Below, piece by piece: positions 22,677-31,325 of a DNA stretch of 37,860 nt. Made by a program: the position numbers and the translations under genes. Under the pieces are notes generated by a model. The model was not told the DNA's origin. It did no database searches and was given only the letters and a program-made list of their open reading frames with translations. The DNA comes from Actinomycetes bacterium (lineage in GTDB: Bacteria > Actinomycetota > Acidimicrobiia > Acidimicrobiales > Bog-793), in the NCBI GenBank assembly GCA_021794645.1, contig JAJYQK010000038.1, forward strand, positions 1-37,860, in the 5' to 3' direction. Positions within the stretch are counted from its first letter, which is position 1. Every line of letters begins with the position of its first letter.

Positions 22677-23458
22677 TCCCCCTCGAGCGGCGTGACGTAG
22701 GCCGCGTGGATGCCGCCGTCGACGATGAAGCTCGACGCCGTGATGAAAGAGGCGTCGTCGGAGGCGAGGAAGGCGGCGGCCGCCGCGATCTCCTCCGGCT
22801 CACCGAAACGGCCCATCGGGACGTGCACGAGCCGCCGCGCCGCCCGTTCGGGGTCCTTGGCGAAGAGCTCCCGGAGGAGAGGGGTGTTGACCGGCCCCGG
22901 GCAGAGGGCGTTCACCCGCACCCCCTTGCGGGCGAACTGGACACCGAGCTCGCGCGACATGGCGAGGACGCCGCCCTTGGAGGCCGTGTAGGAGATCTGC
23001 GAGGTGGCCGCCCCGAGGATGGCGACGAACGAGGCGGTGTTGATGACGCTGCCGCCACCGTGCTCCAGCAGGCGAGCGATGCCTGCCCGGCAGCAGAGGT
23101 AGACGCTCGTCAGGTTGACCTGCTGCACCCTCTCCCAGGCCGCCAGCTCTGTCGTGAGGATCGAGTCGTCCTCGGGCGGCGAGATGCCGGCGTTGTTGAA
23201 ACAGACGTCGAGGCCCCCGAAGGCCGAGATGGCGGCGTCGTACATCTGCTCTACCTCGGCGGCGTTGGTGACATCAGCTCGCACGAAGATCCCGTCCACC
23301 TCGGCGGCGAGGGCTTTCCCCTTCTCCTCGTCGAGGTCTACGACGGCCACCTTGGCCCCTTCGGCAGCGAAGCGCTCGACCGAGGCGCGGCCGATGCCGC
23401 TTGCTCCCCCGGTGATGACGGCCACCTTGCCCTCGAGACGTCCCATCTTGTTTCTCAC
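22673..23458 (-). CDS. Short-chain dehydrogenase/reductase in the gamma-glutamylation cluster
   Basis: 261-residue classical SDR. The cofactor motif GGASGIG is at residues 17-23, with Asp41 in VAVVDLD indicating NAD(H) preference; NNAG is at 88-91 and the catalytic Ser143, Tyr157 and Lys161 (SYTASK) are present. It oxidises or reduces an alcohol/carbonyl; the substrate is unknown. Its position between the aldehyde dehydrogenase and the gamma-glutamyl hydrolase, with 4-base overlaps on both sides, suggests it makes the aldehyde for the dehydrogenase. In the E. coli Puu pathway that step is done by an unrelated FAD oxidase, PuuB, absent here. Confidence 0.9.
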   Translation of the reverse strand: MRNKMGRLEGKVAVITGGASGIGRASVERFAAEGAKVAVVDLDEEKGKALAAEVDGIFVRADVTNAAEVEQMYDAAISAFGGLDVCFNNAGISPPEDDSILTTELAAWERVQQVNLTSVYLCCRAGIARLLEHGGGSVINTASFVAILGAATSQISYTASKGGVLAMSRELGVQFARKGVRVNALCPGPVNTPLLRELFAKDPERAARRLVHVPMGRFGEPEEIAAAAAFLASDDASFITASSFIVDGGIHAAYVTPLEGE

Positions 23459-24816
23459 TCTCCTGTTCTTATGAAGACGTTCTTCAGCTCGCTGAAGTGC
23501 TCGAGGGCATCTGGCCCGAGCTCTCTTCCGAGCCCCGACTGCTTGAAGCCACCAAAGGGGGTCCAGTAACGGACCGACGAGTGCGAGTTGACCGAGAGAG
23601 TCCCCGTCTCGATCGCCCGCGCCACCCGGAAGGCCCGCCCGAGGTCGCGTGTCCAGATCGAGCCAGAGAGGCCGTAAGGCGTGTCATTGGCGATGGCGAT
23701 CGCCTCAGCCTCATCGGAAAAGGGGATGACCGAGAGCACCGGCCCGAAGATCTCCTCCTGGCAGGCCCGCTCGCCCGGGCCGATCGGGGCCAGCACCGTC
23801 GGTGGGAACCAGAAGCCCTTTCCCTCCGGGGCGCTCCCCTGGAAAGCCACGGGCGCCTCCGGCCCGATGTAGGAGGCCACCTGCCGGCGCTGCTCGTCTG
23901 AGATGAGCGGCCCCATCTGGGAGCTCTCGGCGGCGGGGTCTCCCACCTTGAAGCTCTTCACGGCCGGCTCGAGCAGTGAGAGGAAGCGCTCGTAGACCGA
24001 GGCCTCGACGAGCAGGCGGGAGCGGGCGCAGCAGTCCTGCCCGGCGTTGTCGAAGACGGAGCCGGGCGCCGAGGCGGCCGCCTCTTCGAGGTCGGCGTCG
24101 GCGAAGACGACGTTGGCGCTCTTGCCCCCGAGCTCGAGGGTCACCCGCTTCACCTGCTCGGCACAGCCGGCCATGATCTTCTTGCCGACCTCGGTCGAGC
24201 CGGTGAAACAGACCTTGCGGACCTTCTCGTGGGTGACAAAGCGCCAGCCGACGACGCTCCCTTTGCCTGGCAGCACTTGAAAGACGTCTTTCGGGATGCC
24301 GGCCTCGTGGCAGAGCTCTGCGATCCGCATGGCCGTGAGCGGTGTCAGCTCCGCCGGTTTCAGCACCACGGCGTTGCCGGCGGCCAGTGCCGGGGCGAAG
24401 CCCCAGGAGGCGATCGGCATTGGGAAGTTCCAGGGGACGATGATCCCGACCACACCTAAAGGCTCGAGAAAGGTGATGTCAACGCCGCCCGGGACCGGGA
24501 TCTGACGCCCGAAGTGCCGCTCGGGGGCCCCGGCGTAATAGCTGAGGACATCCCGGACGTTGCCGGCCTCCCAGCGGGCGTTCGTGATCGTGTGTCCGGC
24601 GTTCCGCACTTCCAACCGGGCGAGCTCCTCGTTGGCGGCATCGATCGCCTCGGCCGCCCGGCGTAGCAGGCGGGCGCGGTCGGCCGGAGCGACCGCCGCC
24701 CAGGCTGGCTGGGCCGCCGCCGCCGCCTCGATAGCGGCATCGGCGGCGGCGAGGTCGAGCTCTTCGATGGTGGCGACGACGCTCTCGTCGACGGGGCTGA
24801 CTACTTGGTGGCTCAC
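23455..24816 (-). CDS. NAD(P)-dependent aldehyde dehydrogenase
   Basis: 453 residues. Catalytic Cys262 is in NAGQDCCARSRLLV and the general base Glu228 in TLELGGKS, at the canonical 34-residue separation; VPWNFPMP carries the oxyanion Asn130, and FTGSTEVGKK is the cofactor loop. It resembles gamma-glutamyl-aminobutyraldehyde/betaine-aldehyde-type dehydrogenases, consistent with oxidation of a gamma-glutamyl-amino-aldehyde to the acid. GTG 24816 lacks a strong ribosome site; TACAAC (24824-24829) sits 7 bases upstream, a weak leaderless match. It lies 45 bases after the glutamine synthetase-like gene and overlaps the SDR gene by 4 bases. Confidence 0.92.
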   Translation of the reverse strand: MSHQVVSPVDESVVATIEELDLAAADAAIEAAAAAQPAWAAVAPADRARLLRRAAEAIDAANEELARLEVRNAGHTITNARWEAGNVRDVLSYYAGAPERHFGRQIPVPGGVDITFLEPLGVVGIIVPWNFPMPIASWGFAPALAAGNAVVLKPAELTPLTAMRIAELCHEAGIPKDVFQVLPGKGSVVGWRFVTHEKVRKVCFTGSTEVGKKIMAGCAEQVKRVTLELGGKSANVVFADADLEEAAASAPGSVFDNAGQDCCARSRLLVEASVYERFLSLLEPAVKSFKVGDPAAESSQMGPLISDEQRRQVASYIGPEAPVAFQGSAPEGKGFWFPPTVLAPIGPGERACQEEIFGPVLSVIPFSDEAEAIAIANDTPYGLSGSIWTRDLGRAFRVARAIETGTLSVNSHSSVRYWTPFGGFKQSGLGRELGPDALEHFSELKNVFIRTGE

Positions 24817-24861
24817 CCTGCTAGTTGTACCTGACGGGCGGCTCTGGCGGAGACAGCGCTA

Positions 24862-26226
24862 CTAGAAGCGCTCGAAACACCTCACCCGCTCCCAGTCGGT
24901 GACGGCCCGGCCGAAGGTGTCGAGCTCGATGCGGGCCATGTTGAGGTAGTGCTCGACCACCTCGTCACCAAAGGCGGCACGGGCGATGGCGCTGTTTTCG
25001 AAGAGCTCGGCCGCCTGGGCGAGGCTGGCGGGGATCCGCTCGAGCTCGGCCGTGTAGGCGTTCCCCTCGAACACCGGCGGCATCGCAAGCTCGCTCTCGA
25101 TGCCGTGCAGGCCGCCGGCGACGAGGGCTGCGATCGCCAGGTAGGGGTTGACGTCGCCGCCCGGGACTCGGCACTCGATCCGGAGCGAGGGTCCGTGGCC
25201 GACCAGGCGGAAGGCACAGGTGCGATTGTCCACCCCCCAGGCGATCGCCGTCGGGGCGAAGGAGCCCGGAGCAAAGCGCTTGTAGCTGTTGATGTTCGGT
25301 GCCAGAAGGAGCGTCAGCTCCGGCAGCGAGGCCACAAGGCCGCCGAGGAAGGAGCCGAAGAGGGGCGAGGTGCCATAGGGCCCGTCGCCGGCGAAGACCA
25401 AAGTGCCGTCCTCGGCCCGAAGCGAGATGTGGATGTGGCAGCTGTTGCCCTCTCTCTCGTCGAACTTGGCCATGAAGGTGAGCGAGCAGCCCTCCTGGGC
25501 GGCGATCTCCTTGGCACCCGTCTTGTAGAGGACGTGCTCGTCTGCCTTCTCGACGATCGGGCCGAAACGGAAGGCCACCTCGTGCTGGCCGAGGTTGCAC
25601 TCCCCCTTCACCGACTCGACCACCATGCCCGCCCCCGCCATCTCCCGCCGGATGCGGCCCAGCAGGGGCTCGAGGCGGGCGGTGCCGAGGATGGAGTAGT
25701 CGACGTTGTACTGGTTGCCGGGCACGAGCCCCCGGTAGCCCTTTTCGAAGGCCTCCTCGTAGCTGTCCTTGAAGACGATGAACTCGAGCTCGGTGCCGGC
25801 CAGGCCGACGAGGCCACGCTCGAGGAGCCGGGCCGCCTGGCGCGAGAGGATCCGCCGGGGCGAGGGCTCGACGGGGCGGCCGTCGTTCCAAGAGAGGTCG
25901 GCCTGGCAGAGCACCGTCTTTTCCTGCCAGGGCAGCAGCCGGAAGCTGCTGAGGTCGGGCGTCAGCACGAAGTCGCCGTAGCCTGTCTCCCAAGAGGACA
26001 TTGAGTAACCGCCGACTGTGTTCATGTCGACGTCCACCGCCAGCAGGTAGCTGCAGGCCTCGGTGGCGTGAGGGACGATCTCGTCGAGGAAGAAGGCGGC
26101 GTCGCAGCGCTTGCCCTGCAGCCGGCCCTGCATGTCGGTCATGGCGACGACGACCGTGTCGATGCTGCCCTCCGTTACTGCCTGGCGCAGCTGCTCGAGC
26201 CGCGGCCGTCCCCGCGTCGTGTTCAC
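24862..26226 (-). CDS. Glutamine synthetase-like gamma-glutamyl-amine ligase (PuuA/GlnA3/GlnA4 type)
   Basis: 454 residues from GTG 26226, which has a GAGGAG site 5 bases upstream (the frame extends to 26289 without support). Glutamine synthetase catalytic motifs are present in divergent form: GTELEFIVF, KGECNLGQHEVAF, NSCHIHISL, then NSYKRFAPGSFAPTAIAWG and RIECRVPGGDVNPYLAIAA. The N-terminus DTVVVAMTDMQGRLQGKR is typical of the non-ammonia GS-like ligases. These couple glutamate to an amine such as putrescine, isopropylamine or ethanolamine using ATP. It heads an operon with aldehyde dehydrogenase, SDR, PuuD-like hydrolase and flavodoxin. The amine specificity cannot be read from the sequence; primary glutamine synthesis is unlikely. 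Confidence 0.88.
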   Translation of the reverse strand: MNTTRGRPRLEQLRQAVTEGSIDTVVVAMTDMQGRLQGKRCDAAFFLDEIVPHATEACSYLLAVDVDMNTVGGYSMSSWETGYGDFVLTPDLSSFRLLPWQEKTVLCQADLSWNDGRPVEPSPRRILSRQAARLLERGLVGLAGTELEFIVFKDSYEEAFEKGYRGLVPGNQYNVDYSILGTARLEPLLGRIRREMAGAGMVVESVKGECNLGQHEVAFRFGPIVEKADEHVLYKTGAKEIAAQEGCSLTFMAKFDEREGNSCHIHISLRAEDGTLVFAGDGPYGTSPLFGSFLGGLVASLPELTLLLAPNINSYKRFAPGSFAPTAIAWGVDNRTCAFRLVGHGPSLRIECRVPGGDVNPYLAIAALVAGGLHGIESELAMPPVFEGNAYTAELERIPASLAQAAELFENSAIARAAFGDEVVEHYLNMARIELDTFGRAVTDWERVRCFERF

Positions 26227-26267
26227 CTTTGCTCCTCGCCCAGCTCCACCTGCTCCCCCGATCTGGC

Positions 26268-26283
26268 TACTGGGCGACCAGTA
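26268..26283. repeat. Small inverted repeat upstream of the GS-like operon
   Basis: TACTGG (26268-26273) and CCAGTA (26278-26283) form a 6-bp stem with a 4-base loop, between the stop of the lipoprotein gene (26299) and the start of the GS-like gene (26226). It could be a weak terminator or an operator. No -10/-35 pair is assigned with confidence. Confidence 0.3.
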
Positions 26284-26298
26284 AAGCACTCCCTCTCG

Positions 26299-28134
26299 TC
26301 ACCGATGTAGCCCGAGGCTGATCTCGATCCTGCTGAGGACGAGCCGGAAGGTGCCGTTCGAGGGCCGGAACCAGGGGGAGCTCGAGCCGACCAGCTCCAG
26401 CTCGAGCAGGTGGCGGGGCTGCAGGACGTAGAGGTTGGGCGAGAGGTCGAAGGTCATCGGGCCGCCGTCCGGCGACGGGCGGTAGACACCGGCCTCGACG
26501 AGCTGGCGGCGCCGGGTCGCCGGGTTGTAGTCCCAGAGCCGGCCGACGAGCTCGGGAAAGCGACCCGAGACTCCCAGGTGAGCTCGGATGACGAGCGGTC
26601 CGACGAGGGTGAGGGCGCTGGCGCTGGCGGGCCTGAGCGGCACCACCACCTCGCCCGGGGTGGCGGTGGCCGGCAGGGCGTCGCAGTAGGAAGAGGCATA
26701 GGCGGGGTTGAGGGCGGCCGCCACGGCGGCCGAGCCGCTCGTCGAGGTGACGAGGTGGCGACCCGGTACCGATGCTGTCAAGGCGCTGTTGGCGAGGGCG
26801 GCGAGGCTCGGGCCGGACAAAAGGGGGTGGGAGGGCGAGGAGGCCGGGCAGGTCGTCCCGAGCGCCAGCACCCCGGTCGGCGGGCGGCGATGACGGAGCA
26901 TCACGTCGTCGATGAAGCCGAGGGCGACCCTCGTCTGCCAGGCGATGTCAGCCGGCTTGTTGTCCGCCCAGCCGTGGCCGACATCGTCGAAGATCTGCAG
27001 GAGGGGCGCGCTGAGTCGGTCCCTCTCGTAGGCCTGGGCGTAGTGGAGGGCCTCTGAGACAGGAAAGAGCGTGTCGGTCCAGCCGTTCTGGAGCACGACG
27101 GGCGCCGGACCACCCCGGTCGAAGGGGATGCCGATGGGCGAGTGGTACTCCTGCAGCTGGCGGAGGGAGGCCAGGACTCTCCCCGAGTAGGGCTCACCGG
27201 CGGCGATCTCGGCGTGCCAGGTGGTGAGGTCCGCCGAGGGGTCCCGCCCGGGCGGCGAGAGGTAGAAGAGGGCGGAGGCGTCGTACAAGAGGTTGTCCCA
27301 GGACTCCTTCTCGACGCCGGGTGGCCGCAGGTCGGCGGAGGGCGGGGTGTAGCGCCCCTCCAGCAGGTGGCCGTTCGGTAGGAGGGAGCTGGCAAGGTCA
27401 TCCCAGCCCCAGATGGCATAGGCGGCCCCGACGGCCATCGGGATGTGCCGCCTGGGGCTCGTCCAGGGGACGAAGCGACCGTCGCGCAGCCGCACCCGGT
27501 TCTTGAGCACCGCCAGCTCGAGGGCCTGGCCTCCGCCGTAGGACTCACCGGCGACGGCGATCGTCGGTCGCACCAGACCCTCGTCGACGAGCAGGCCGGC
27601 CAGGTACTGGGTGTCGCGCACCTCGTAGCGCTGGTCGGCGAGGTGGAGCCAGCCCCTCGCGCAACCGGGCGTGCCGGCCCGGGAGCGAGGTGTCCCACAG
27701 GAGTTGCCGAAGCCGCGGGCCGTGTAGGTGAGCACTGCCCACCCCTGGGCGGCGAGGGTGACGTTGTCGAGCTTGCCGTCGACGGCGTGCGACTCGAAGT
27801 TGTGCTTGGAGCCGGCCAGGCCGTGCAAGAGGACGATGAGGGGAAACGGCCCTCTCCCTCTCGCCGGCAGCGTGACGTCGGCATCGAGCGGCACGCCGTC
27901 GAAAGAGGGCACCCGCTCGGTTGTCCCGTTGCCGGGGCAGAACCGCACCGAGTAGGCCGGGTGGCAGCTCAGCCGGCCGAAGGGCCGTGGCACGAGCGGC
28001 GGAGGCGGCTCGAGACGCGTCTTCGCCCCCTGCTGGGGCGAGGCTGTGCCCTGCGAGGCTGTCCGGGCGCTCGTGCAACCGGCCAGCACGAGAGCGACAC
28101 CGAGAGCCACCGCCGCCCGGCGGCGCCCAATCAC
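26299..28134 (-). CDS. Secreted CocE/X-Pro dipeptidyl-peptidase-like hydrolase (lipoprotein)
   Basis: 611 residues from GTG 28134. The N-terminus is a lipoprotein signal with lipobox LAGC (Cys20), so the mature protein should be membrane-anchored outside the cell. The catalytic alpha/beta-hydrolase domain has LIVLLHGLAGSK, nucleophile Ser198 in AGESYGGG, Asp in QNGWTDTLFPV and His in DDVGHGWADNK. A beta-rich C-terminal domain (LRPASASALTLVGPLVIRAH to the end) matches the jelly-roll of CocE/PepX S15 peptidases. It may cleave Xaa-Pro peptides or esters, possibly feeding the adjacent amino-acid importer. It starts 5 bases after the TetR gene stop codon; the upstream extension of the frame is a shadow of TetR. 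Confidence 0.85.
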   Translation of the reverse strand: MIGRRRAAVALGVALVLAGCTSARTASQGTASPQQGAKTRLEPPPPLVPRPFGRLSCHPAYSVRFCPGNGTTERVPSFDGVPLDADVTLPARGRGPFPLIVLLHGLAGSKHNFESHAVDGKLDNVTLAAQGWAVLTYTARGFGNSCGTPRSRAGTPGCARGWLHLADQRYEVRDTQYLAGLLVDEGLVRPTIAVAGESYGGGQALELAVLKNRVRLRDGRFVPWTSPRRHIPMAVGAAYAIWGWDDLASSLLPNGHLLEGRYTPPSADLRPPGVEKESWDNLLYDASALFYLSPPGRDPSADLTTWHAEIAAGEPYSGRVLASLRQLQEYHSPIGIPFDRGGPAPVVLQNGWTDTLFPVSEALHYAQAYERDRLSAPLLQIFDDVGHGWADNKPADIAWQTRVALGFIDDVMLRHRRPPTGVLALGTTCPASSPSHPLLSGPSLAALANSALTASVPGRHLVTSTSGSAAVAAALNPAYASSYCDALPATATPGEVVVPLRPASASALTLVGPLVIRAHLGVSGRFPELVGRLWDYNPATRRRQLVEAGVYRPSPDGGPMTFDLSPNLYVLQPRHLLELELVGSSSPWFRPSNGTFRLVLSRIEISLGLHR

Positions 28135-28139
28135 CCGTG

Positions 28140-28793
28140 CTATGGCGCTCCCCTCGCGCCGACGAGCCGGAGCGCCAGGGCGACGAAGCGCTCGGAGATC
28201 TCGGCTTCTGTCAGCTCTCCCCGCTCCCGTAGCCACTCGCCGGCGTGCACGCACATGTCGAGGATGGCGGCCGCGGTGATGACTGCGGCCGGCCGGCCCT
28301 CTCCGCCGAGGATGTCGAAAGAGCCGTCGGCATGGCCGTCGAGCACTATCGAGACCATCCGGTCGCGCAGCCGCCGCCGCACCGCCACCACCTGGGTCAG
28401 GCGCTCTCCGGAGAGCTGCCCGTACTCCCGGTTGGCGACGCGGGCCCCCTTTCGACCCGTCGTGTGAACTCGGACGTAGACCTCCACCATGGCCTTCAGT
28501 GCCCCTGTGGGCCCGGGCTCGGCCGAGGCGAGGGCCTTGTCCACCTCGTCCTCGAGCCAGCGGTGCCTCGTCATCACGAGGCGGTAGAGGAGATCCTCTT
28601 TCGAAGTGAAGTGGTTGTACATCGCCCCAGGCGTGAGCCCGCAGGCCTGGGTGATCTCCCGCACCGATGTCGCTGCCGAGCCCTGGGTGTAAAAGAGCTC
28701 ATCGGCGGCGCGCATGAGCCGGCGCGCCGGCTCCGAGAGCCGTCCTTCGCCCTGGTCGTCGGAGGGATCGGTCATCGTGGCTTCGCTCACCAT
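28140..28793 (-). CDS. TetR-family transcriptional regulator
   Basis: 217 residues. The N-terminal helix-turn-helix spans roughly residues 20-66: RRLMRAADELFYTQGSAATS, VREITQACGLTPGAMYNHFT, SKEDLLYRLV, the canonical TetR pattern, similar to regulators of acyl-CoA or sterol catabolism. The ligand-binding C-terminal half is not identifiable. The lipoprotein hydrolase follows 5 bases downstream and the ABC importer operon ends upstream after a hairpin. The perfect palindrome ATGAGCGCTCAT at 33879-33890, over the importer promoter, is the best candidate operator in the window. Confidence 0.88.
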   Translation of the reverse strand: MVSEATMTDPSDDQGEGRLSEPARRLMRAADELFYTQGSAATSVREITQACGLTPGAMYNHFTSKEDLLYRLVMTRHRWLEDEVDKALASAEPGPTGALKAMVEVYVRVHTTGRKGARVANREYGQLSGERLTQVVAVRRRLRDRMVSIVLDGHADGSFDILGGEGRPAAVITAAAILDMCVHAGEWLRERGELTEAEISERFVALALRLVGARGAP

Positions 28794-28846
28794 CTCATCG
28801 CCTCTTCTGCACGCGCAAAGGACACGAGGGGGCCGGGCGAGGGCCT

Positions 28847-28874
28847 GCTCCCCGGGGCGTCTGCCCCGGGGAGC
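28847..28874 (-). terminator. Strong hairpin terminator after the ABC importer operon
   Basis: A perfect 12-bp stem, GCTCCCCGGGGC (28847-28858) with GCCCCGGGGAGC (28863-28874), and a 4-base loop, 19 bases past the substrate-binding-protein stop codon on the minus strand. It has no T-tract and may also act on transcripts in the other direction. Confidence 0.7.
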
Positions 28875-28893
28875 CCTTACCCGTTTGCTCTGG

Positions 28894-30225
28894 CTACTTC
28901 CTGAACTGGGCCGGGATGCTGTCCGGCTTGCCCCGGTAGACCGTGATCGGTCCCCGTAGCGTCGTTATCTCCCGCGGCGTGAGCACCGAGATGGCGCGGC
29001 CGTCGTGGGTGATCTTCACCACCTCAGAGCCCGAGAAGCCGTAGTGGTCGCTCCTCGAGTAGATGAGCGGCACGAGGCCGGGGTTCGAGAGCGCCTTGGC
29101 GTGGGTCTCGAGGGCGTTGAGGAAGCTCTTCACCGTCAGGTTCCTTCCCGCCTGCTCGAGCGCCTCCACGGTCGTCACCCCGAGAGCAAAGCCGTACTCG
29201 CTGTTGCCGTCCCAGTGGAAGCCCTTGTCGTAGCGCTTCAAGATGGCCTTGGCCAACCTGTTCCAGGGGTTGGTGCCAGCCGTCTCGGGCGGGAGGTAGG
29301 CGTTTGTGATCATGCCGTTCAAGAGCGAGGCGCCGGCCTTGCCCTTCGAGAAGGCACCGAGCAGCCCGGCAAGGGTCGGCGGGTCCGCCCCGACGCTCGA
29401 GACGACCCAGATCGGGTGGTAGTTGAGCTGAGCGGCTGCCAGCAGGGCGAGCGCCGTCGCCGCCGGGATCGTGTAGAGCGCCACGACCTGGGCGCCGGCG
29501 CTCTGCAGAGCGGACACCTGGCTGCCGAGGCCGGCTCCGAGACCCTGGACCGTGCCCTGGTAGTTCTGCTCCCCGACGACCCGGCGGTGCGGGATCTCGC
29601 GGTTGAGGCCCTTAACGCCGTCCTGCCCGAACTCGTCGTCCTGGTAGAGGTAGCCGATCCGCTTCCGGCCGAAGTGGCTCTTGATGTAGGCGCCGAGGAT
29701 CTTCCCCTCGACGATGTAGTTCGGCTGCCAGCCGAAGGTGTAGGGGAACTTCTTCGGTTGGCTCCAACAGGCGCAGCCCGACTCGACGAAGACCTGCGGC
29801 ACGTGGTGCTTGTTGAGGAAGGACTGCACCGAGGTCTGTGTCGGGGTCCCGAGGCCACCGACGTCGGCGAAGATGTGGTCGTTCTCGACGAGCTGCTGGG
29901 TGTACTGCACCGTGAGCGTCGGGTCGTACTGGTCGTTCTTGATCAGGTAGGTGATCTTGCGGCCGTGGACCCCGCCGTGGGCGTTTATGTAGCTGAACAC
30001 CGCATTGGCCGCCGGGGCGATCTCGTCGTAGCCCGGCGCGGCCGGCCCGGTCAACGGTGTCGTCGTGCCGAGCACGATCCTGTGGGCCGTAACCCCCGGC
30101 GTCCGCGCCGGCCGGAGGCTTGCCCCCGAGCTCGGGATGACGAGCAGGGCCGAGGCGAGGGCCGCGGCGCTGAGCACCGCGGCCGCAGCCAGCGGACGAC
30201 CGCGGGAGCGGATCGAATCTTTCAT
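28894..30225 (-). CDS. ABC importer substrate-binding protein, branched-chain amino-acid/amide type
   Basis: 443 residues from ATG 30225 with an AAAGGA site; the longer frame to 30495 is a shadow. A Sec-type signal (MKDSIRSRGRPLAAAAVLSA, AALASALLVIPSSGA) precedes a type I periplasmic-binding fold: GVTAHRIVLGTTTPLTGPAA, INAHGGVHGRKITYLIKNDQYD, then FADVGGLGTPTQTSVQSFLN. No lipobox cysteine is seen at the cleavage region, unusual for a monoderm; anchoring may be through the uncleaved helix, or it may be secreted. The ligand (amino acid, amide, urea or aromatic compound) cannot be told. Its ATG overlaps the permease stop by 4 bases. It is the last gene of the importer operon. Confidence 0.9.
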   Translation of the reverse strand: MKDSIRSRGRPLAAAAVLSAAALASALLVIPSSGASLRPARTPGVTAHRIVLGTTTPLTGPAAPGYDEIAPAANAVFSYINAHGGVHGRKITYLIKNDQYDPTLTVQYTQQLVENDHIFADVGGLGTPTQTSVQSFLNKHHVPQVFVESGCACWSQPKKFPYTFGWQPNYIVEGKILGAYIKSHFGRKRIGYLYQDDEFGQDGVKGLNREIPHRRVVGEQNYQGTVQGLGAGLGSQVSALQSAGAQVVALYTIPAATALALLAAAQLNYHPIWVVSSVGADPPTLAGLLGAFSKGKAGASLLNGMITNAYLPPETAGTNPWNRLAKAILKRYDKGFHWDGNSEYGFALGVTTVEALEQAGRNLTVKSFLNALETHAKALSNPGLVPLIYSRSDHYGFSGSEVVKITHDGRAISVLTPREITTLRGPITVYRGKPDSIPAQFRK

Positions 30226-31325
30226 GGACTGGTCCTTTCTGGTGGTGTGGATGTGGAGGAGAGGTCGAGAGGCGGCGACAGGGCCGAGGCGAGGGATGAA
30301 GGGCGCCGTCGCAGCCGTCGGTAGCCGGCGCGGAGCCAGCCCTGGATGCCGGAGGGGGCCGCCATCATGATCACGATGATGAGCACCCCGAAGACGGCGT
30401 TCTGGAGGTTGGCGGTCACCGTGGAGGCCGAGGAAAGGTGGCTCGTGATGGAATTCGTCCACTGCGGTACATACACGAGGGCGAGCGCCCCCCACCAGGC
30501 GCCGATGAGGGTCCCGGCTCCACCGATGACCATGCCGGCGAGCAACTGGATCGAGAGGAAGAGAGAGAAGCTGTTCGGGCTGACGATGCCGCCCCAGAGG
30601 GCCTCGAGTCCTCCGGCCAGCCCGGCGGCGGCGGCGGAGACCGCGAAGGCGAGCACCCGCATCCGGTTCGGGTTGAGCCCGGCCGCCTGAGCGGCGATGT
30701 CGTCGTCGCGCACCGCCTTCAGTGCCCGGCCGAACCGGCTCTTCATGAAGTTGGCGAGGACGACCATCGTCAGGATCGCCGCCAGCAGCGAGATCCAGGC
30801 GAGCCAGCGCTGCGGGTTCACTCCCCCCGGGGGCGTCGCCTGGTTGACGATGATGCCGCTGTCACCGTTGAACAGGCTCGAGAACTTCGTCGGCAGGTCC
30901 TGCACCGCCAGGGCGAGGGCGAGGGTCACGCCGGCCAGGTAAGGGCCGCGGAGCCGGGTGGCCGGCAGGCCGACGACGGTACCGAGGAGGGCGGCGGCGG
31001 CGATGCCGACGAGGATCGGCACGACGAGGGGCAGCCGGAAGTGCTCCATCATCAGCCCGGCGCCATAGGCCCCTACCGCCATGAAGGCACCGTGGCCGAG
31101 CGAGATCTGGCCACTTCCTCCCGTCAGCACCGACAGCCCTGCGATGGCGATTGCGTACCAAGCGATCTCGGCGATGATGGTGTTGTCGTAGAAGCTCACC
31201 GAGCTCGTGAGGAGATAGAGGACGGCGGCTGCGAGCACCCCGAGCAGGAGATGCCAGACAAGGGGTTGGCTGCGCAGCCTCTCGAGGCTCTTCGCACCGG
31301 GCAGCCGGTGCTCGATGAGGCTCAT
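30222..31325 (-). CDS. livM: ABC importer permease, LivM type
   Basis: 367 residues with eight to ten membrane helices. The family signature is visible in YAIAIAGLSVLTGGSGQISLGHGAFMAVGAYGA and in the EAA-like cytoplasmic loop FGRALKAVRDDDIAAQAAGLN, followed by the RMRVLAFAVSAAAAGLAGGL helix. It pairs with the LivH-type permease to form the membrane channel. The C-terminus ends in a Ser/Pro-rich tail. It overlaps livH upstream and the binding-protein gene downstream by 4 bases. Confidence 0.93.
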   Translation of the reverse strand: MSLIEHRLPGAKSLERLRSQPLVWHLLLGVLAAAVLYLLTSSVSFYDNTIIAEIAWYAIAIAGLSVLTGGSGQISLGHGAFMAVGAYGAGLMMEHFRLPLVVPILVGIAAAALLGTVVGLPATRLRGPYLAGVTLALALAVQDLPTKFSSLFNGDSGIIVNQATPPGGVNPQRWLAWISLLAAILTMVVLANFMKSRFGRALKAVRDDDIAAQAAGLNPNRMRVLAFAVSAAAAGLAGGLEALWGGIVSPNSFSLFLSIQLLAGMVIGGAGTLIGAWWGALALVYVPQWTNSITSHLSSASTVTANLQNAVFGVLIIVIMMAAPSGIQGWLRAGYRRLRRRPSSLASALSPPLDLSSTSTPPERTSP

